From positions 1 through 64,000 of the forward strand of contig NW_003105964.1 in assembly GCF_000003605.2 (NCBI RefSeq): a stretch of DNA of 64,000 nt. Direction: 5' to 3'. The stretch comes from Saccoglossus kowalevskii. Its lineage: Eukaryota; Hemichordata; Enteropneusta; Harrimaniidae. Made by a program: the position numbers and the translations under genes. Positions 1 through 12,957 of this stretch are shown here, piece by piece; position 1 is the stretch's first letter; every line of letters starts with the position of its first letter. The notes below the pieces were generated by a model, which did no database searches, was not told the DNA's origin, and saw only the letters and a list, made by a program, of their open reading frames with translations.

Positions 1-320
1 TCATGTATGATTTGTAATGTAGTTGGTCCAGTCTTGTCTGGAACAGAGGTAGAGATGCATGTATGAATATGTAATGTAGTTGGTCCAGTCATGTCTGGAA
101 CAGAGGTAGAGATGCATGTATGAATTTTTAATGTACTTGGTCCAATCATGTCTGGAACAGAGGTAGAGATGCATGTATAAATTTGTAATGTAGTTGGTCC
201 AGTCATGTCTGGAACAGAGGTAGAGATGCATGTATGAATTTTCAATGTAGTTGGTCCAGTCATGTCTGGAACAGAGGTAGAGATGCATGTATGAATATGT
301 AATGTAGTTGGTCCAGTCTT
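1..320. repeat. Variant block B, left copy
   Basis: Six monomers carry an ordered set of rare variants: CAGTCTTG at about 28, GTACTTGG at 133, CCAATC at 142, GTATAAATTTG at 175, and the TTTTC and ATATG spacers. The same order occurs at 63,446-63,765 at a constant offset of 63,445 with no gap, so the two stretches share a recent ancestor. The window begins inside this block. Confidence 0.85.
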
Positions 321-344
321 GTCTGGAACAGAGGTAGAGATGCA

Positions 345-870
345 TGTATGAATTTTTAATGTAGTTGGTCCAGTCATGTCAGGAACAGAGGTAGAGATGC
401 ATGTATGAACTTTTAATGTAGTTGGTCCAGTCATGTCAGAAACAGAGGTAGAGATGCATGTATGAATTTATAATGTAGTTGGTCCAGTCATGTCTGGAAC
501 AGAGGTAGAGACGCATGTATGATTTTTTAATGTAGTTGGTCCAGTCATGTCTGTAACAGAGGTAGAGATGCATGTATGAATTTTTAATGTAGTTGGTCGT
601 CCAGTCATGTCTGGAACAGAGGTAGAGATGCATGTATGAATTTTTAATGTAGTTGGTCCAGTCATGTCAGAACAGAGGTAGAGATGCATGTATGACTTTC
701 TAATGTACTTGGTCCAGTCATGTCAGAAACAGAGGTAGAGATGCATGTATGAATTTTTAATGTAGTTGGTCCAGCCATGTCTGTAACAGAGGTAGAGATG
801 CATGTATGATATGTAATGTAGTTGGTCCAGTCATGTCTGGAACAGAGGTAGAGATGCATGTATGAATTTG
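345..870. repeat. Variant block A, left copy
   Basis: About nine monomers share private markers with 62,932-63,460. The markers are GAACTTTTAATG at 407, GAGACGCATG near 509, a 3-bp insertion giving GGTCGTCCAG at 595, GACTTTCTAATGTACTTGG at 694 and CCAGCC near 773. The offset is 62,587 at first, then 62,588 and 62,589, because this copy lost single bases at about 669 (GTCAGAAC for GTCAGGAAC) and 809 (GATATG for GAATATG). Those losses are either true mutations or assembly errors. Confidence 0.85.
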
Positions 871-2280
871 TAATGAAGTTGGTCCAGTCATGTCTGTAAC
901 AGAGGTAGAGATGCATGTATGAATTTGTAATGTAGTTGGTCCAGTCATGTCTGGAACAGAGGTAGAGATGCATGTATGAATTTGTAATGTAGTTGGTCCA
1001 GTCATGCCTGTAACAGAGGTAGAGATGCATGTATGAATTTGTAATGTATTTGGTCCAGTCATGTCTGGAACAGAGGTAGAGATGCATGTATGAATTTGTA
1101 ATGTAGTTGGTCCAGTCATGTCTGGAACAGAGGTAGAGATGCATGTATGAATTGTTAATGTAGTTGGTCCAGTCATGTCTGGAACAGAGGTAGAGATGCA
1201 TGTATGAATTTGTAATGTATTTGGTCCAGTCATGTCTGGAACAAAGGTAGAGATGCATGTATGAATTTGTAATGTATTTGGTCCAGTCATGTCTGGAACA
1301 GAGGTAGAGATGCATGTATGAATTTGTAATGTAGTTGGTCCAGTCATGTCTGGAACATAGGTAGAGATGCATGTATGAATTTGTAATGTATTTGGTCCAG
1401 TCATGTCTGGAACAGAGGTAGAGATGCATGTATGAATTTTTAATGTAGTTGGTCCAGTCATGTCTGGAACAGAGGTAGAGATGCATGTGTGAATTTGTAA
1501 TGTAGTTGGTCCAGTCATGTCTGGAACAGAGGTAGAGATGCATGTATGAATTTTTAATGTAGTTGGTCCAGTCATGTCTGGAACAGAGGTAGAGATGCAT
1601 GTATAAATTTGTAATGTAGTTGGTCCAGTCATGTCTGGAACAGAGGTAGAGATGCATGTATGAATTTTCAATGTAGTTGGTCCAGTCATGTCTGGAACAG
1701 AGGTAGAGAAGCATGTATGAATTTTTAATGTAGTTGGTCCAGTCATGTCTGGAACAGAGGTAGAGATGCATGTATGAATTTTTAATGTAGTTGGTCCAAT
1801 CATGTCTGGAACAGAGGTAGAGATGCATGTATGAATTTGTAATGTAGTTGGTCCAGTCATGTCTGGAACAGAGGTAGAGATGCATGTATGAATTTTCAAT
1901 GTAGTTGGTCCAGTCATGTCTGGAACAGAGGTAGAGATGCATGTATGAATTTTTAATGTAGTTGGTCCAGTCATGTTTTGAACAGAGGTAGAGATGCATG
2001 TATGAATTTGTAATGTAGTTGGTCCAGTCATGTCTGGAACAGAGGTAGAGATGCATGTATGAATTTGTAATGTAGTTGGTCCAGTCATGTCTGGAACAGA
2101 TGTAGAGATGCATGTATGAATTTGTAATGTAGTTGGTCCAGTCATGTCTGGAACAGAGGTAGAGATGCATGTATGAATTTTCAATGTAGTTGGTCCAGTC
2201 ATGTCTGGAACAGAGGTAGAGATGCATGTATGAATTTTTAATGTAGTTGGTCCAGTCATGTCTGTAACAGAGGTAGAGAT
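870..2280. repeat. Monomer stretch with local G4-to-T variant
   Basis: Ordinary 57-bp monomers, mostly with the TTTGTAATG or TTTTTAATG spacer. Four carry GTATTTGG instead of GTAGTTGG, at about 1,045, 1,216, 1,273 and 1,387, spaced at 3, 1 and 2 monomers. I noticed this variant nowhere else, which suggests local spread by short-range exchange. No gene is present. Confidence 0.7.
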
Positions 2281-2628
2281 GAATGTATGAATTTTCAATG
2301 TAGTTGGTCAAGTCATGTCTGTAACAGAGGTAGAGATGCATGTATGAATTTGTAATGTAGTTGGTCCAGTCATGTCTGGAACAGAGGTAGAGATGCATGT
2401 ATGAATTTGTAATGTAGTTGGTCCAGTCATGTCTGGAACAGAGGTAGAGATGCATGTATGAATTTTTAATGTAGTTGGTCCAGTCATGTCTGGAACAGAG
2501 GTAGAGATGCATGTATGAATTTTTAATGTAGTTGGTCCAGTCATGTCTGGAACAGAGGTAGAGATGCATGTATGAATTTTTAATGTAGTTGGTCCAGTCA
2601 TGTCTGTAACAGAGGTAGAGTTGAATGT

Positions 2629-2990
2629 ATGAATTTTCAATGTAGTTGGTCAAGTCATGTCTGTAACAGAGGTAGAGATGCATGTATGAATTTTCAATGT
2701 AGTTGGTCCAGTCATGTCTGGAACAGAGGTAGAGATGCATGTATGAATTTTCAATGTAGTTGGTCAAGTCATGTCTGTAACAGAGGTAGAGATGCATGTA
2801 TGAATTTTCAATGTAGTTGGTCCAGTCATGTCTGGAACAGAGGTAGAGATGCATGTATGAATTTTCAATGTAGTTGGTCAAGTCATGTCTGTAACAGAGG
2901 TAGAGATGCATGTATGAATTTTCAATGTAGTTGGTCCAGTCATGTCTGGAACAGAGGTAGAGATGCATGTATGAATTTTAATGTAGTTGG
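2629..2990. repeat. 114-bp dimer higher-order repeat, three copies
   Basis: Two monomer types alternate. One has GGTCAAGTC with GTCTGTAAC, the other GGTCCAGTC with GTCTGGAAC, and both carry the TTTTC spacer. CAAG falls at 2,651, 2,765 and 2,879, exactly 114 bp apart. Because TTTTCAATG replaces TTTTTAATG, the plus-strand TAA stop becomes CAA, and a plus frame of 133 codons opens here. It encodes only the 19-residue repeat MNFQCSWSSHVCNRGRDAC and is not a plausible gene. Confidence 0.85.
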
Positions 2991-4360
2991 TCCAGTCATG
3001 TCTGGAACAGAGGTAGAGATGCATGTATGAATTTTTAATGTAGTTGGTTCAGTCATGTCTGTAACAGAGGTAGAGATGCATGTATGAATTTGTAATGTAG
3101 TTGGTCCAGTCATGTCTGTAACAGATGTAGAGATGCATGTATGAATTTTTAATGTAGTTGGTTCAGTCATGTCTGTAACAGAGGTAGAGATGCATGTATG
3201 AATTTGTAATGTAGTTGGTCCAGTCATGTCTGTAACAGATGTAGAGATGCATGTATGAATATGTAATGTAGTTGGTCCAGTCATGTCTGTAACAGAGGTA
3301 GATATGTTTGTATGAATTTTTAATGTAGTTGGTCCAGTCATGTCTGGAACAGAGGTAGAGATGCATGTATGAATTGTTAATGTAGTTGGTCCAGTCATGT
3401 CTGTAACAGAGGTAGAGATGCATGTATGAATATGTAATGTAGTTGGTCCAGTCATGTCTGTAACAGAGGTAGAGATGCATGTATGAATATGTAATGTAGT
3501 TGGTCCAGTCATGTCTGGAACAGAGGTAGAGATGCATGTATGAATTTTTAATGTAGTTGGTCCAGTCATGTCTGGAACAGAGGTAGAGATGCATGTATGA
3601 ATTTTTAATGTAGTTGGTCCAGTCATGTCTGGAACAGAGGTAGAGATGCATGTATGAATTTTTAATGTAGTTGGTCCAGTCATGTCTGTAACAGAGGTAG
3701 AGTTGAATGTATGAATTTTCAATGTAGTTGGTCAAGTCATGTCTGTAACAGAGGTAGAGATGCATGTATGAATTTTCAATGTAGTTGGTCCAGTCATGTC
3801 TGGAACTGAGGTAGAGATGCATGTATGAATTTGTAATGTAGTTGGTCCAGTCATGTCTGGAACAGAGGTAGAGATGCATGTATGAATTTTTAATGTAGTT
3901 GGTCCAGTCATGTCTGGAACAGAGGTGGAGATGCATGTATGAATATGTAATGTAGTTGGTCCAGTCATGTCTGGAACAGAGGTAGAGATGCATGTATGAA
4001 TTTTAATGTAGTTGGTCCAGTCATGTCTGGAACAGAGGTAGAGATGCATGTATGAATTTTTAATGTAGTTGGTTCAGTCATGTCTGTAACAGAGGTAGAG
4101 ATGCATGTATGAATTTGTAATGTAGTTGGTCCAGTCATGTCTGTAACAGATGTAGAGATGCATGTATGAATATGTAATGTAGTTGGTCCAGTCATGTCTG
4201 TAACAGAGGTAGATATGTTTGTATGAATTTTTAATGTAGTTGGTCCAGTCATGTCTGGAACAGAGGTAGAGATGCATGTATGAATTGTTAATGTAGTTGG
4301 TCCAGTCATGTCTGTAACAGAGGTAGAGATGCATGTATGAATATGTAATGTAGTTGGTCC
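2973..4360. repeat. Tandemly duplicated block of about 18 monomers
   Basis: A 56-bp monomer (GAATTTTAATG, one T short) recurs at 2,973 and 3,998, which is 1,025 bp or 18 x 57 - 1. Each is followed by GGTTCAGTC, an AGATG monomer, an ATATG spacer, then the odd GATATGTTTG (3,301 and 4,212), a TTGTT spacer and ATATG. The first copy holds one extra dimer of 114 bp (328 bp against 214 bp between the markers) and one extra ATATG monomer. A third copy lies at 12,531-12,957. Confidence 0.8.
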
Positions 4361-4564
4361 AGTCATGTCTGGAACAGAGGTAGAGATGCATGTATGAATT
4401 TTTAATGTAGTTGGTCCAGTCATGTCTGGAACAGAGGTAGAGATGCATGTATGAATTTTTAATGTAGTTGGTCCAGTCATGTCTGGAACAGAGGTAGAGA
4501 TGCATGTATGAATTTTTAATGTAGTTGGTCCAGTCATGTCTGTAACAGAGGTAGAGTTGAATGT

Positions 4565-4920
4565 ATGAATTTTCAATGTAGTTGGTCAAGTCATGTCTGT
4601 AACAGAGGTAGAGATGCATGTATGAATTTTCAATGTAGTTGGTCCAGTCATGTCTGGAACAGAGGTAGAGATGCATGTATGAATTTTCAATGTAGTTGGT
4701 CAAGTCATGTCTGTAACAGAGGTAGAGATGCATGTATGAATTTTCAATGTAGTTGGTCCAGTCATGTCTGGAACAGAGGTAGAGATGCATGTATGAATTT
4801 TCAATGTAGTTGGTCAAGTCATGTCTGTAACAGAGGTAGAGATGCATGTATGAATTTTCAATGTAGTTGGTCCAGTCATGTCTGGAACAGAGGTAGAGAT
4901 GCATGTATGAATTTGTAATG
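4565..4920. repeat. 114-bp dimer higher-order repeat, second locus
   Basis: This is the same alternating dimer as at 2,629-2,990. CAAG lies at 4,587, 4,701 and 4,815, again 114 bp apart three times, and it opens a plus-strand frame of 117 codons. It follows the second copy of the 1,025-bp block, so the dimer array travelled with or arose beside that block. A monomer one base short (GTTGGCCAG) follows at about 4,926. Confidence 0.85.
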
Positions 4921-5724
4921 TAGTTGGCCAGTCATGTCTGGAACAGAGGTAGAGATGCATGTATGAATTTTTAATGTAGTTGGTCCAGTCATGTCTGGAA
5001 CAGAGGTAGAGATGCATGTATGAATATGTAATGTAGTTGGTCCAATCATGTCTGGAACAGAGGTAGAGATGCATGTATGAATTTGTAATGTAGTTGGTCC
5101 AGTCATGTCTGGAACAGAGGTAGAGATGCATGTATGAATTTTTAATGTAGTTGGTGCAGTCATGTCTGTAACAGAGGTAGAGATGCATGTATGAATTTTT
5201 AATGTAGTTGGTCCAGTCATGTCAGGAACAGAGGTAGAGATGCATGTATGAATTTTTAATGTAGTTGGTCCAGTCATGTCAGAAACAGAGGTAGAGATGC
5301 ATGTATGAATTTATAATGTAGTTGGTCCAGTCATGTCTGGAACAGAGGTAGAGATGCATGTATGATTTTTTAATGTAGTTGGTCCAGTCATGTCTGTAAC
5401 AGAGGTAGAGATGCATGTATGAATTTTTAATGTAGTTGGTCCAGTCATGTCTGGAACAGAGGTAGAGATGCATGTATGAATTTGTAATGTAGTTGGTCCA
5501 GTCATGTCTGGAACAGAGGTAGAGATGCATGTATGAATTTTTAATGTAGTTGGTGCAGTCATGTCTGGAACAGATGTAGAGATGCATGTATGAATTTTTA
5601 ATGTAGTTGGTCCAGTCATGTGTGGAACAGAGGTAGAGATGCATGTATGAATTTGTAATGTAGTTGGTCCAGTCATGTCTGGAACAGAGGTAGAGATGCA
5701 TGTATGAATTTGTAATGTAGTTGG

Positions 5725-6480
5725 TCCAGTCATGTCTGGAACAGAGGTAGAGATGCATGTATGAATTTTTAATGTAGTTGGTCCAATCATGTCTGGAACA
5801 GAGGTAGAGATGCATGTATGAATTTTTAATGTAGTTGGTCCAGTCATGTCTGGAACAGAGGTAGAGATGCATGTATGAATTTTTAATGTAGTTGGTCCAA
5901 TCATGTCTGGAACAGAGGTAGAGATGCATGTATAAATTTGTAATGTAGTTGGTCCAGTCATGTCTGGAACAGAGGTAGAGATGCATGTATGAATTTTCAA
6001 TGTAGTTGGTCCAGTCATGTCTGGAACAGAGGTAGAGATGCATGTAAGAATATGTAATGTAGTTGGTCCAGTCATGTTTTGAACAGAGGTAGAGATGCAT
6101 GTATGAATTTGTAATGTAGTTGGTCCAGTCATGTCTGGAACAGATGTAGAGATGCATGTATGAATTTGTAATGTAGTTGGTCCAGTCATGTCTGGAACAG
6201 AGGTAGAGATGCATGTATGAATTTTCAATGTAGTTGGTCCAGTCATGTCTGGAACAGATGTAGAGATGCATGTATGAATTTTTAATGTAGTTGGTCCAGT
6301 CATGTCTGTAACAGAGGTAGAGATGCATGTATGAATTTGTAATGTAGTTGGTCCAATCATGTCTGGAACAGAGGTAGAGATGCATGTATGAATTTTTAAT
6401 GTAGTTGGTGCAGTCATGTCTGGAACAGAGGTAGAGTTGAATGTATGAATTTTCAATGTAGTTGGTCCAGTCATGTCTGT
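5725..6480. repeat. Segment duplicate, partner of 31,387-32,142
   Basis: Five markers align with 31,387-32,142 at one offset, 25,662, without a gap: CCAATC at 5,783 and 5,897, GTAAGAATATG at 6,044, GTTTTGAAC at 6,076 and GTTGAATG at 6,436. At least one substitution separates them (TTTTC here, ATTC in the partner). A partial third copy near 47,940-48,190 shares the GTAAGAATATG and GTTTTGAAC pair. Confidence 0.85.
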
Positions 6481-9400
6481 AACAGAGGTAGAGATGCATG
6501 TATGAATTTTTAATGTAGTTGGTCCCAGTCATGTCTGTAACAGAGGTAGAGATGCATGTATGAATTTTTAATGCAGTTGGTCCAGTCATGTCTGGAACAG
6601 AAGGTAGAGATGCATGTATGAATTTTTAATGTAGTTGGTCCAGTCATGTCTGGAACAGATGTAGAGATGCATGTATGAATTTTTAATGTAGTTGGTCCAA
6701 TCATGTCTGTAACAGAGGTAGAGATGCATGTATGAATTTGTAATGTAGTTGGTCCAATCATGTCTGTAACAGAGGTAGAGATGCATGTATGAATTTTTAA
6801 TGTAGTTGGTCCAGTCATGTCTGGAACAGAGGTAGAGATGCATGTATGAATTTTCAATGTAGTTGGTCCAGTCATGTCTGGAACAGAGGTAGAGATGCAT
6901 GTATGAATATGTAATGTAGTTGGTCCAGTCATGTCTGGAACAGAGGTAGAGATGCATGTATGAAATTTCAATGTAGTTGGTCCAGTCATGTCTGGAACAG
7001 ATGTAGAGATGCATGTATGAATATGTAATGTAGTTGGTCCAGTCATGTCTGGAACAGAGGTAGAGATGCATGTATGAATTGTTAATGTAGTTGGTCCAGT
7101 CATGTCTGGAACAGAGGTAGAGATGCATGTATGAATTTTAATGTAGTTGGTCCAGTCATGTCTGGAACAGAGGAAAAGATACATGTATGAATTTGTAATG
7201 TAGTTGGTCCAGTCATGTCTGGAACAGAGGTAGAGATGCATGTATGAATTGTTAATGTAGTTGGTCCAGTCATGTCTGTAACAGAGGTAGAGATGCATGT
7301 ATGAATTTTTAATGTAGTTGGTCCAGTCATATCTGGAACAGAGGTAGAGATGCATGTATGAATTTTTAATGTAGTTGGTCCAGCCATGTCTGTAACAGAG
7401 GTAGAGATGCATGTATGAATTTGTAATGCAGTTGGTCCAGTCATGTCTGGAACAGAGGTAGATATGCATGTATGAATTTTTAATGTAGTTGGTCCAGTCA
7501 TGTCTGGAACAGATGTAGAGATGCATGTATGAATTTTTAATGTAGTTGGTCCAATCATGTCTGTAACAGAGGTAGAGATGCATGTATGAATTTGTAATGT
7601 AGTTGGTCCAATCATGTCTGTAACAGAGGTAGAGATGCATGTATGAATTTTTAATGTAGTTGGTCCAGTCATGTCTGGAACAGAGGTAGAGATGCATGTA
7701 TGAATTTATAATGTAGTTGGTCCAGTCATGTCTGGAACTGAGGTAGAGATGCATGTATGAATTTGTAATGTAGTTGGTGCAGTCCTGTCTGGAACAGAGG
7801 TAGAGATGCATGTATGAATTTGTAATGTAGTTGGTGCAGTCATGTCTGGAACAGAGGTAGAGATGCATGTATGAATTTGTAATGTAGTTGGTCCAGTCAT
7901 GTCTGGAACAGAGGTAGAAATGCATGTATGAATTGTTAATGTAGTTGGTCCAGTCATGTCTGTAACAGAGGTAGAGATGCATGTATGAATTTTTAATGTA
8001 GTTGGTCCAGTCATGTCTGTAACAGAGGTAGAGATGCATGTATGAATTTGTAATGTAGTTGGTCCAGTCATGTCTGGAACAGAGGTAGAGATGCATGTAT
8101 GAATTGTTAATGTAGTTGGTCCAGTCATGTCTGTAACAGAGGTAGAGATGCATGTATGAATTTTTAATGTAGTTGGTCCAGCCATGTCTGTAACAGAGGT
8201 AGAGATGCATGTATGAATTTTTAATGTAGTTGGTCCAGCCATGTCTGTAACAGAGGTAGAGATGCATGTATGAATTTTTAATGTAGTTGGTCCAGCCATG
8301 TCTGTAACAGAGGTAGAGATGCATGTATGAATTTTTAATGTAGTTGGTCCTGCCATGTCTGGAACAGAGGTAGAGATGCATGTATGAATTTGTAATGTAG
8401 TTGGTCCAATCATGTCTGTAACAGAGGTAGAGATGCATGTATGAATTTTTAATGTAGTTGGTCCAGTCATGTCTGGAACAGAGGTAGAGATGCATGTATG
8501 AATTTATAATGTAGTTGGTCCAGTCATGTCTGGAACTGAGGTAGAGATGCATGTATGAATTTGTAATGTAGTTGGTGCAGTCCTGTCTGGAACAGAGGTA
8601 GAGATGCATGTATGAATTTTTAATGTAGTTGGTCCAGTCATGTCTGGAACAGAGGTAGAGATGCATGTATGAATTTTTAATGTAGTTGGTCCAGTCATGT
8701 CTGTAACAGAGGTAGAGATGCATGTATGAATTTTTAATGTAGTTGGTGCAGTCATGTCTGGAACGGAGGAAGAGATGCATGTATGAATTTTTAATGTAGT
8801 TGGTCCAGTCATGTCAGGAACAGATGTAGAGATGCATGTATGAATTTGTAATGTAGTTGGTCCAGTCATGTCTGGAACAGAGGTAGAGATGCATGTATGA
8901 ATTTTCAATGTAGTTGGTCCAGTCATGTCTGGAACAGATGTAGAGATGCATGTATGAATTTGTAATGTAGTTGGTCCAGTCATGTCTGGAACAGAGGTAG
9001 AGATGCATGTATGAATTTTTAATGTAGTTGGTCCAGTCATGTCTGGAACAGAGGTAGAGATGCATGTATGAATTTGTAATGTAGTTGGTCCAGTCATGTC
9101 TGGAACAGAGGTAGAGATGCATGTATGAATTTTGTAATGTAGTTGGTCCAGTCATGTCTGTAACAGAGGTAGAGATGCATGTATGAATTTGTAATGTAGT
9201 TGGTCCAGTCATGTCTGGAACAGAGGTAGAGATGCATGTATGAATTTGTAATGTAGTTGGTCCAGTCATGTCTGGAACAGAGGTAGAGATGCATGTATGA
9301 ATATGTAATGTAGTTGGTCCAATCATGTCTGGAACAGAGGTAGAGATGCATGTATGAATTTGTAATGTAGTTGGTCCAGTCATGTCTGGAACAGAGGTAG

Positions 9401-9840
9401 AGATGAATGTATGAATTTTTAATGTAGTTGGTGCAGTCATGTCTGGAACAGAGGTAGAGATGCATGTATGAATTTTTAATGTAGTTGGTCCAGTCATGTC
9501 TGGAACAGAGGTAGAGATGCATGTATAAATTTGTAATGTAGTTGGTCCAGTCATGTCTGGAACAGAGGTAGAGATGCATGTATGAATTTGTAATGTAGTT
9601 GGTCGAGTCATGTCTGTAACAGAGGTAGAGATGCATGTATGAATATGTAATGTAGTTGGTCCAGTTATGTCTGGAACAGAGGTAGAGATGCATGTATGAA
9701 TTTTTAATGTAGTTGGTCCAGTCATGTCTGGAACAGAGGTAGAGATGCATGTATGAATTTTTAATGTAGTTGGTCCAGTCATGTCTGGAACAGAGGTAGA
9801 GATGCATGTATGAATTTTTAATGTAGTTGGTCCAGTCATG
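6480..9840. repeat. Mixed satellite stretch with a 15-monomer repeat
   Basis: Ordinary monomers with several local structures. The ordered markers AGATG and CCAATC at 6,610-6,830 recur at 7,464-7,684 at an offset of 854 bp, which is 15 monomers minus the one base lost at GAATTTTAATG (7,134). Four consecutive monomers at about 8,160-8,360 carry CCAGCC or CCTGCC. One-base insertions occur at about 6,522 (GGTCCCAG), 6,601 (ACAGAAGG) and 9,131 (GAATTTTG). No gene or unique DNA was seen. Confidence 0.75.
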
Positions 9841-9849
9841 TCTGTAACA

Positions 9850-10130
9850 GAGGTAGAGATGAATGTATGAATTTTCAATGTAGTTGGTCAAGTCATGTCT
9901 GTAACAGAGGTAGAGATGCATGTATGAATTTTCAATGTAGTTGGTCCAGTCATGTCTGGAACAGAGGTAGAGATGCATGTATGAATTTTTAATGTAGTTG
10001 GTCCAGTCATGTCTGTAACAGAGGTAGAGATGAATGTATGAATTTTCAATGTAGTTGTTCAAGTCATGTCTGTAACAGAGGTAGAGATGCATGTATGAAT
10101 TTTCAATGTAGTTGGTCCAGTCATGTCTGG
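9850..10130. repeat. 171-bp trimer higher-order repeat
   Basis: A three-monomer unit is repeated. It consists of GTCTGTAAC with GATGAATG and a TTTTC spacer, then GGTCAAG or GTTCAAG with GTCTGTAAC and TTTTC, then GTCTGGAAC with TTTTT. GAATGTATG lies at 9,861 and 10,032, 171 bp apart. The same trimer recurs as a pair at four other loci in the window. The length match with primate alpha satellite is a coincidence, since the sequence is unrelated. Confidence 0.8.
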
Positions 10131-10839
10131 AACAGAGGTAGAGATGCATGTATGAATTTGTAATGTAGTTGGTCCAGTCATGTCTGGAACAGAGGTAGAG
10201 ATGCATGTATGAATATGTAATGTAGTTGGTCCAGTCATGTCTGGAACAGAGGTAGAGATGCATGTATGAATTTTTAATGTAGTTGGTCCAGTCATGTCTG
10301 GAACAGAGGTAGAGATGCATGTATGAATTTTTAATGTAGTTGGTCCAGTCATGTCTGTAACAGAGGTAGAGATGCATGTATGAATTTGTAATGTAGTTGG
10401 TCCAGTCATGTCTGTAACAGATGTAGAGATGCATGTATGAATATGTAATGTAGTTGGTCCAGTCATGTCTGTAACAGAGGTAGAGATGCTTGTATGAATT
10501 TTTAATGTAGTTGGTCCAGTCATGTCTGGAACAGAGGTAGAGATGCATGTATGAATATGTAATGTAGTTGGTCCAGTCATGTCTGTAACAGAGGTAGAGA
10601 TGCATGTATGAATTTTTAATGTAGTTGGTCCAGTCATGTCTGGAACAGAGGTAGAGATGCATGTATGAATTTTTAATGTAGTTGGGTCAGTCATGTCTGT
10701 AACAGAGGTAGAGATGCATGTATGAATTTGTAATGTAGTTGGTCCAGTCATGTCTGTAACAGATGTAGAGATGCATGTATGAATTTTTAATGTAGTTGGT
10801 CCAGTCATGTCTGTAACAGAGGTAGAGATGCATGTATGA

Positions 10840-12340
10840 ATTTTTAATGTAGTTGGTCCAGTCATGTCTGGAACAGAGGTAGAGATGCATGTATGAATTT
10901 TTAATGTAGTTGGTCCAGTCATGTCTGGAACAGAGGTAGAGATGCATGTATGAATTTGTAATGTAGTTGGTCCAGTCATGTCTGGAACAGAGGTAGAGAT
11001 GCATGTATGAATTTTTAATGTAGTTGGTCCAGTCATGTCTGGAACAGAGGTAGAGATGCATGTATGAATTTTTAATGTAGTTGGTCCAGTCATGTCTGGA
11101 ACAGAGGTAGAGATGCATGTATGAATTTTTAATGTAGTTGGTCCAGTCATGTCTGGAACAGAGGTAGAGATGCATGTATGAATTTGTAATGTAGTTGGTC
11201 CAGTCATGTCTGGAACAGAGGTAGAGATGCATGTATGAATTTGTAATGTAGTTGGTCCAGTCATGTCTGGAACAGAGGTAGAGATGCATGTATGAATTTT
11301 TAATGTAGTTGGTCCAGTCATGTCTGGAACAGAGGTAGAGATGCATGTATGAATTTTTAATGTAGTTGGTCCAGTCATGTCTGGAACAGAGGTAGAGATG
11401 CATGTATGAATTTTTAATGTAGTTGGTCCAGTCATGTCTGGAACAGAGGTAGAGATGCATGTATGAATTTGTAATGTAGTTGGTCCAGTCATGTCTGGAA
11501 CAGAGGTAGAGATGCATGTATGAATTTTTAATGTAGTTGGTCCAGTCATGTCTGGAACAGAGGTAGAGATGCATGTATGAATTTGTAATGTAGTTGGTCC
11601 AGTCATGTCTGGAACAGAGGTAGAGATGCATGTATGAATTTTTAATGTAGTTGGTCCAGTCATGTCTGGAACAGAGGTAGAGATGCATGTATGAATTTTT
11701 AATGTAGTTGGTCCAGTCATGTCTGGAACAGAGGTAGAGATGCATGTATGAATTTTTAATGTAGTTGGTCCAGTCATGTCTGGAACAGAGGTAGAGATGC
11801 ATGTATGAATTTTTAATGTAGTTGGTCCAGTCATGTCTGTAACAGAGGTAGAGATGCATGTATGAATATGTAATGTAGTTGGTCCAGTCATGTCTGTAAC
11901 AGAGGTAGAGATGCATGTATGAATTTTTAATGTAGTTGGTCCAGTCATGTCTGGAACAGAGGTAGAGATGCATGTATGAATATGTAATGTAGTTGGTCCA
12001 GTCATGTCTGGAACAGAGGTAGAGATGCATGTATGAATTTTTAATGTAGTTGGTCCAGTCATGTCTGGAACAGAGGTAGAGATGCATGTATGAATTTTTA
12101 ATGTAGTTGGTCCAGTCATGTCTGGAACAGAGGTAGAGATGCATGTATGAATTTTTAATGTAGTTGGTCCAGTCATGTCTGTAACAGAGGTAGAGATGCA
12201 TGTATGAATTTGTAATGTAGTTGGTCCAGTCATGTCTGGAACAGAGGTAGAGATGCATGTATGAATTTGTAATGTAGTTGGTCCAGTCATGTCTGGAACA
12301 GAGGTAGAGATGCATGTATGAATTTTTAATGTAGTTGGTC
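10840..12340. repeat. Most uniform, near-consensus stretch
   Basis: About 26 monomers differ almost only in the spacer (TTTTT, TTTGT or ATATG) and in GTCTGG against GTCTGTAAC. None of the rarer markers (CCAGCC, CCAATC, GTGCAG, GTCAGG) appears until GTTTTGAAC at about 12,348. This fits a recently homogenised or ancestral-like core. With no bar-codes, its internal repeat period cannot be resolved by eye. Confidence 0.7.
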
Positions 12341-12366
12341 CAGTCATGTTTTGAACAGAGGTAGAG

Positions 12367-12957
12367 GTGCATGTATGAATTTGTAATGTAGTTGGTCCAG
12401 TCATGTCTGGAACAGAGGTAGAGATGCATGTATGAATTTGTAATGTAGTTGGTCCAGTCATGTCTGGAACAGAGGTAGAGATGCATGTATGAATTTTTAA
12501 TGTAGTTGGTCCAGTCATGTCTGGAACAGAGGTGGAGATGCATGTATGAATATGTAATGTAGTTGGTCCAGTCATGTCTGGAACAGAGGTAGAGATGCAT
12601 GTATGAATTTTAATGTAGTTGGTCCAGTCATGTCTGGAACAGAGGTAGAGATGCATGTATGAATTTTTAATGTAGTTGGTTCAGTCATGTCTGTAACAGA
12701 GGTAGAGATGCATGTATGAATTTGTAATGTAGTTGGTCCAGTCATGTCTGTAACAGATGTAGAGATGCATGTATGAATATGTAATGTAGTTGGTCCAGTC
12801 ATGTCTGTAACAGAGGTAGATATGTTTGTATGAATTTTTAATGTAGTTGGTCCAGTCATGTCTGGAACAGAGGTAGAGATGCATGTATGAATTGTTAATG
12901 TAGTTGGTCCAGTCATGTCTGTAACAGAGGTAGAGATGCATGTATGAATATGTAATG
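12367..12957. repeat. Third copy of the 3.9-4.35 kb block
   Basis: GAGGTGGAG (12,531), the 56-bp monomer GAATTTTAATG (12,605), GGTTCAG and GATATGTTTG (12,819) match the order and spacing of 3,925-4,350 at an offset of 8,607. The spacing from the 56-mer to GATATGTTTG is 214 bp in both, so this copy lacks the extra dimer seen at 2,973-3,301. Confidence 0.8.

Noticed and set aside
2629-3030. Plus-strand open frame of 133 codons as a small gene
   Set aside because: It is open only because consecutive monomers carry the TTTTC spacer. The product is the 19-residue repeat with no domain, and the same occurs at 4,565-4,918.
9850-10130. Relation to primate alpha satellite because of the 171-bp trimer
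   Set aside because: The length agrees by coincidence (3 x 57). There is no sequence resemblance and no CENP-B box.
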